From Bradyrhizobium oropedii (GTDB lineage Bacteria > Pseudomonadota > Alphaproteobacteria > Rhizobiales > Xanthobacteraceae): 64,000 bases of DNA. Where the stretch lies: the NCBI RefSeq assembly GCF_020889685.1, contig NZ_JACMYO010000010.1:1-64000 (forward strand), read 5' to 3'. Position numbers and translations under genes: made by a program. A model generated the notes under the pieces. It was not told the origin of the DNA, made no database searches, and worked only from the letters and a program-made list of their open reading frames with translations. Of the stretch, positions 62,023 through 64,000 are shown one piece after another. The stretch's first letter is position 1, and every line of letters begins with the position of its first letter.

Positions 62023-62496
62023 CTGCCGTTATCCGCCTTCCACCGCAAAAATCACTGGATGCAGGCCGCTTGGGCCTCACTTCCCTGCCCGCGCAGGTTG
62101 CGATACGCTGCACCCTTTCTTTTGGGGCCATTTTAATGGAACGCTCAATTTGGGTAATTGCAGCCCTTAGTTTGGAAGAGAGCCATTCCGATTAGCTTTT
62201 GACTCGTATCGAAAGCGAGGCGCTGAAGGGAAAGGCGTCCGTTGCGCCGCCATCGCCCATGTGCTGCTCGGGACATCCCGAACTTTTGAGTTCTCCGCAG
62301 AGTATTCGGTCGAGCCTACCCGCGTCAGACCGCCCCGACCGTATTCTTACGGACCCGCAACTGGCAGGCAACTTGCGATGTGTGCTTCGATCGTTCGGCG
62401 CCAGCTGTTCTCGGTGTGCCGCTGGCCACTTGCTCGCGCCACCGCTAAGCTGCGGTATGGAACGCCTTGTATTTTAAAGCTTCTGGCAGAATTTTC
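62023..62496. other. Intergenic region, no clear gene
   Basis: These 474 bases have only overlapping weak frames. A short start at 62135 (MERSIWVIAALSLEESHSD) looks like the opening of a signal peptide cut by a stop after 19 residues, perhaps a gene remnant. I see no terminator or RNA gene. Confidence 0.4.
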
Positions 62497-63723
62497 ATGA
62501 ATGGAATTGCAGTGGCGCACGCCCGCGCGGAGCACAGCGGATACGACCGCGCGTTAGCCATTGCCTGCCTGATCGTTCTGAGCCTCACTCTCCTCTTGTT
62601 TGTACCGAAAACCGTTGACGGCAGTGGCGCGACAGGGATCGACTTTTCGTGCTTCTGGAGCGCGGGGACCATGGCCCTCGATGGCCACGCGGCCGCCGCC
62701 TACGATTGGCAGCAGCTGCGGCAACTGATCCTCCGGGTTCATCCGATCGTGAACCAGGCTCCGTATCCCCTCGATCAGAATCCTGTCCCGTTCTTCTACC
62801 CGCCGGTGTTTCTCTTTGTGGCAGCGCTGGTGGCGCTGCTGCCGTTTCCGACTGCGTTCTGGATCTGGAGCTCGGCAAAGCTGCTGTGCTGGGCGCTCGT
62901 TACTTTCGCCATCCGGCCACGCTTCGCCGCGGTGCTGCTGGCATTCGCTACGCCGCCCGTCCTGTACGATTTCATCGTCGGCCAAAGCTCACTGCCCGCG
63001 GCATCCCTGCTTGGCGTCATCCTGCTGACGCTGGACAGGCGCCCGATCATCAGCGGCTTGCTGATCGCGCTGCTGATCTTCAAGCCGCAATATGGCGTCC
63101 TGCTTCCCCTCGTGCTGATAGCCACTGGGCGCTGGCGCGTCTTCATCACGGCCAGCTTGGCCATACCGATCCTCATGCTGCTTACCGGGTTGACCTTCGG
63201 CTGGGACACCTTTGAGGGATTCCGCGCGGCGGCAACCTTCGCGACGACGCAGTTTCACCTCACTGGCGGGCTGGCCTGGTACAAGCTGCAGAGCATTTAC
63301 GGCGCGCTTCGGTTTGCCGGCGTTGGTTACGAAATGGCCATGGCATTGCACATCGCCGTTGCCGGCGCAGTCGCGATCTGGGTGCTGATCATGTGGCGCC
63401 GCAACGTCAGCTTCGCCATCAAGGCCGCGAGCCTGCTCGGCGGAACGCTGCTCGTCTCTCCCTACTTCGCGATCTACGACACGGCGCTGCTGACTGTCGC
63501 CCTCGTCTTTCTCATGAACGTGCCGGCGGCCGAACAGGGCTCGCTTCTCTCGAAGCGCTCCGCACTCCGGATCGGGTACGGCGTGCTTGTCCTGTTGGGG
63601 TTTGCCTACCCGATCGCACTTGCGCCCGTTGGTCCGTTGATGTGCGCGACAATCATCGCGATCATCTGGACGCAATGCCGGCAACCGGCGATGTCGCTGC
63701 AGTCCGGGGACGCGCGCCGATGA
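62497..63723 (+). CDS. GT87-family (DUF2029) polyprenol-dependent glycosyltransferase
   Basis: The 408-residue integral membrane protein begins MNGIAVAHARAEHSGYDRAL and has about ten membrane helices. It has the GT87 features IDFSCFWSAGTMALDGHAAA, the Pro-rich NPVPFFYPPVFLFVAA, and LIFKPQYGVLLPLVL. Related mycobacterial enzymes use polyprenyl-phosphomannose. The acceptor is unknown. The stop overlaps the start of a close paralogue (ATGA), so the two are co-translated. Confidence 0.8.
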   Translation: MNGIAVAHARAEHSGYDRALAIACLIVLSLTLLLFVPKTVDGSGATGIDFSCFWSAGTMALDGHAAAAYDWQQLRQLILRVHPIVNQAPYPLDQNPVPFFYPPVFLFVAALVALLPFPTAFWIWSSAKLLCWALVTFAIRPRFAAVLLAFATPPVLYDFIVGQSSLPAASLLGVILLTLDRRPIISGLLIALLIFKPQYGVLLPLVLIATGRWRVFITASLAIPILMLLTGLTFGWDTFEGFRAAATFATTQFHLTGGLAWYKLQSIYGALRFAGVGYEMAMALHIAVAGAVAIWVLIMWRRNVSFAIKAASLLGGTLLVSPYFAIYDTALLTVALVFLMNVPAAEQGSLLSKRSALRIGYGVLVLLGFAYPIALAPVGPLMCATIIAIIWTQCRQPAMSLQSGDARR

Positions 63724-64000
63724 GGCAACTGCTGGACTGGGACGTTTCTGCGGGAGACGATCCGGCGCAAGCGTTGGCTTGCGCTGTCCTGCTCGGCATG
63801 ACGATCGTTGCTGCGGTGCTGATGTTCGTCAGTGGCGGAAGCAACGCCGGGATCGACTTTTCATGTTTTTGGGGCGCGGGCACGATGGCACTCGAAGGCC
63901 ACGCGGCGACCGCCTACGATTGGCAGCAACTGCATCAGCAACTTGCTCTGCGGATGCAGCCGATGGATCACGCGCCCTATCCTTACGATGAAATTCCCGT
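63720..64000 (+). CDS. GT87-family glycosyltransferase, second tandem copy (cut by window end)
   Basis: Only the first 93 residues are in the window. They begin MRQLLDWDVSAGDDPAQALA, then a membrane helix, then IDFSCFWGAGTMALEGHAAT and AYDWQQLHQQLALRMQPMDH, which repeats the same part of the preceding protein with few changes. This is a tandem duplication; the copies are coupled by ATGA. Confidence 0.85.
   Translation, partial: MRQLLDWDVSAGDDPAQALACAVLLGMTIVAAVLMFVSGGSNAGIDFSCFWGAGTMALEGHAATAYDWQQLHQQLALRMQPMDHAPYPYDEIP

Noticed and set aside
1..64000. CRISPR arrays, insertion sequences, rRNA operons, known anti-phage systems
   Set aside because: No regularly spaced repeats, transposase motifs, rRNA sequence or recognisable defence proteins (restriction, CBASS, retron, Gabija and similar) were seen.

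Overview
The window reads as chromosome of a Bradyrhizobium-like alphaproteobacterium (Hyphomicrobiales). The evidence is high GC, the PopZ / TolC / isoaspartyl-methyltransferase-like block, the general amino-acid transporter aapJQMP, a Tad/Cpa pilus cluster, an MdtABC-type efflux operon, and several small proteins of kinds I associate with Bradyrhizobium. This is inferred from gene content; no rRNA or species marker is present.

Left part (1-16.1 kb), mostly minus strand: popZ (cut by the window edge), a TolC-family outer-membrane protein, an isoaspartyl-methyltransferase-like protein, tRNA-Asn, a small exported protein, a DUF1772 membrane protein divergent from a TetR regulator, tRNA-Cys, a DTW-domain tRNA-modifying enzyme, and a four-gene RND efflux operon (outer-membrane lipoprotein, adaptor, two pumps).

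Middle (16.1-45.2 kb): cysK and metC (sulfur amino acids) flank aapJQMP, whose ATPase gene carries an apparent one-base deletion after codon 13. Next come cpaBCDE and a convergent tadD-like gene (outer-membrane and cytoplasmic parts of a Tad pilus, with no motor genes here), a PilZ protein, a Na/Pi cotransporter-like protein with a PhoU tail, an M23 peptidase-like protein lacking one predicted zinc ligand, a compact envelope-glycosylation operon (GT39, PAP2, GT2, LAB_N) and a pbpC / alpha-2-macroglobulin pair.

Right part (45.2-60.7 kb): a 15.4-kb integrated phage-like element sits in the 3' half of tRNA-Arg(UCU). It is bounded by perfect 45-bp direct repeats (45268-45312 and 60698-60742), with a tyrosine integrase at its right end. 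A MerR-like regulator and an excisionase-like protein precede a tightly overlapping leftward operon encoding a TSCPD-like protein, a PD-(D/E)XK nuclease and a D5/P4-type SF3 helicase. After that come a DUF5681 protein, a tail-collar fibre, a scaffold-like coiled-coil protein and a large terminase. I find no portal, major capsid, tape-measure, tail-tube or endolysin gene. The element is therefore either a deleted prophage or a phage satellite that keeps its own packaging ATPase and fibre; this is the most interesting object in the window.

Far right (60.7-64 kb): a small-gene accessory stretch with a copy of a dispersed ~90-bp repeat also seen inside the element, a small membrane-protein gene with a probable frameshift, and two tandem GT87-family glycosyltransferase genes, the second cut by the window end.
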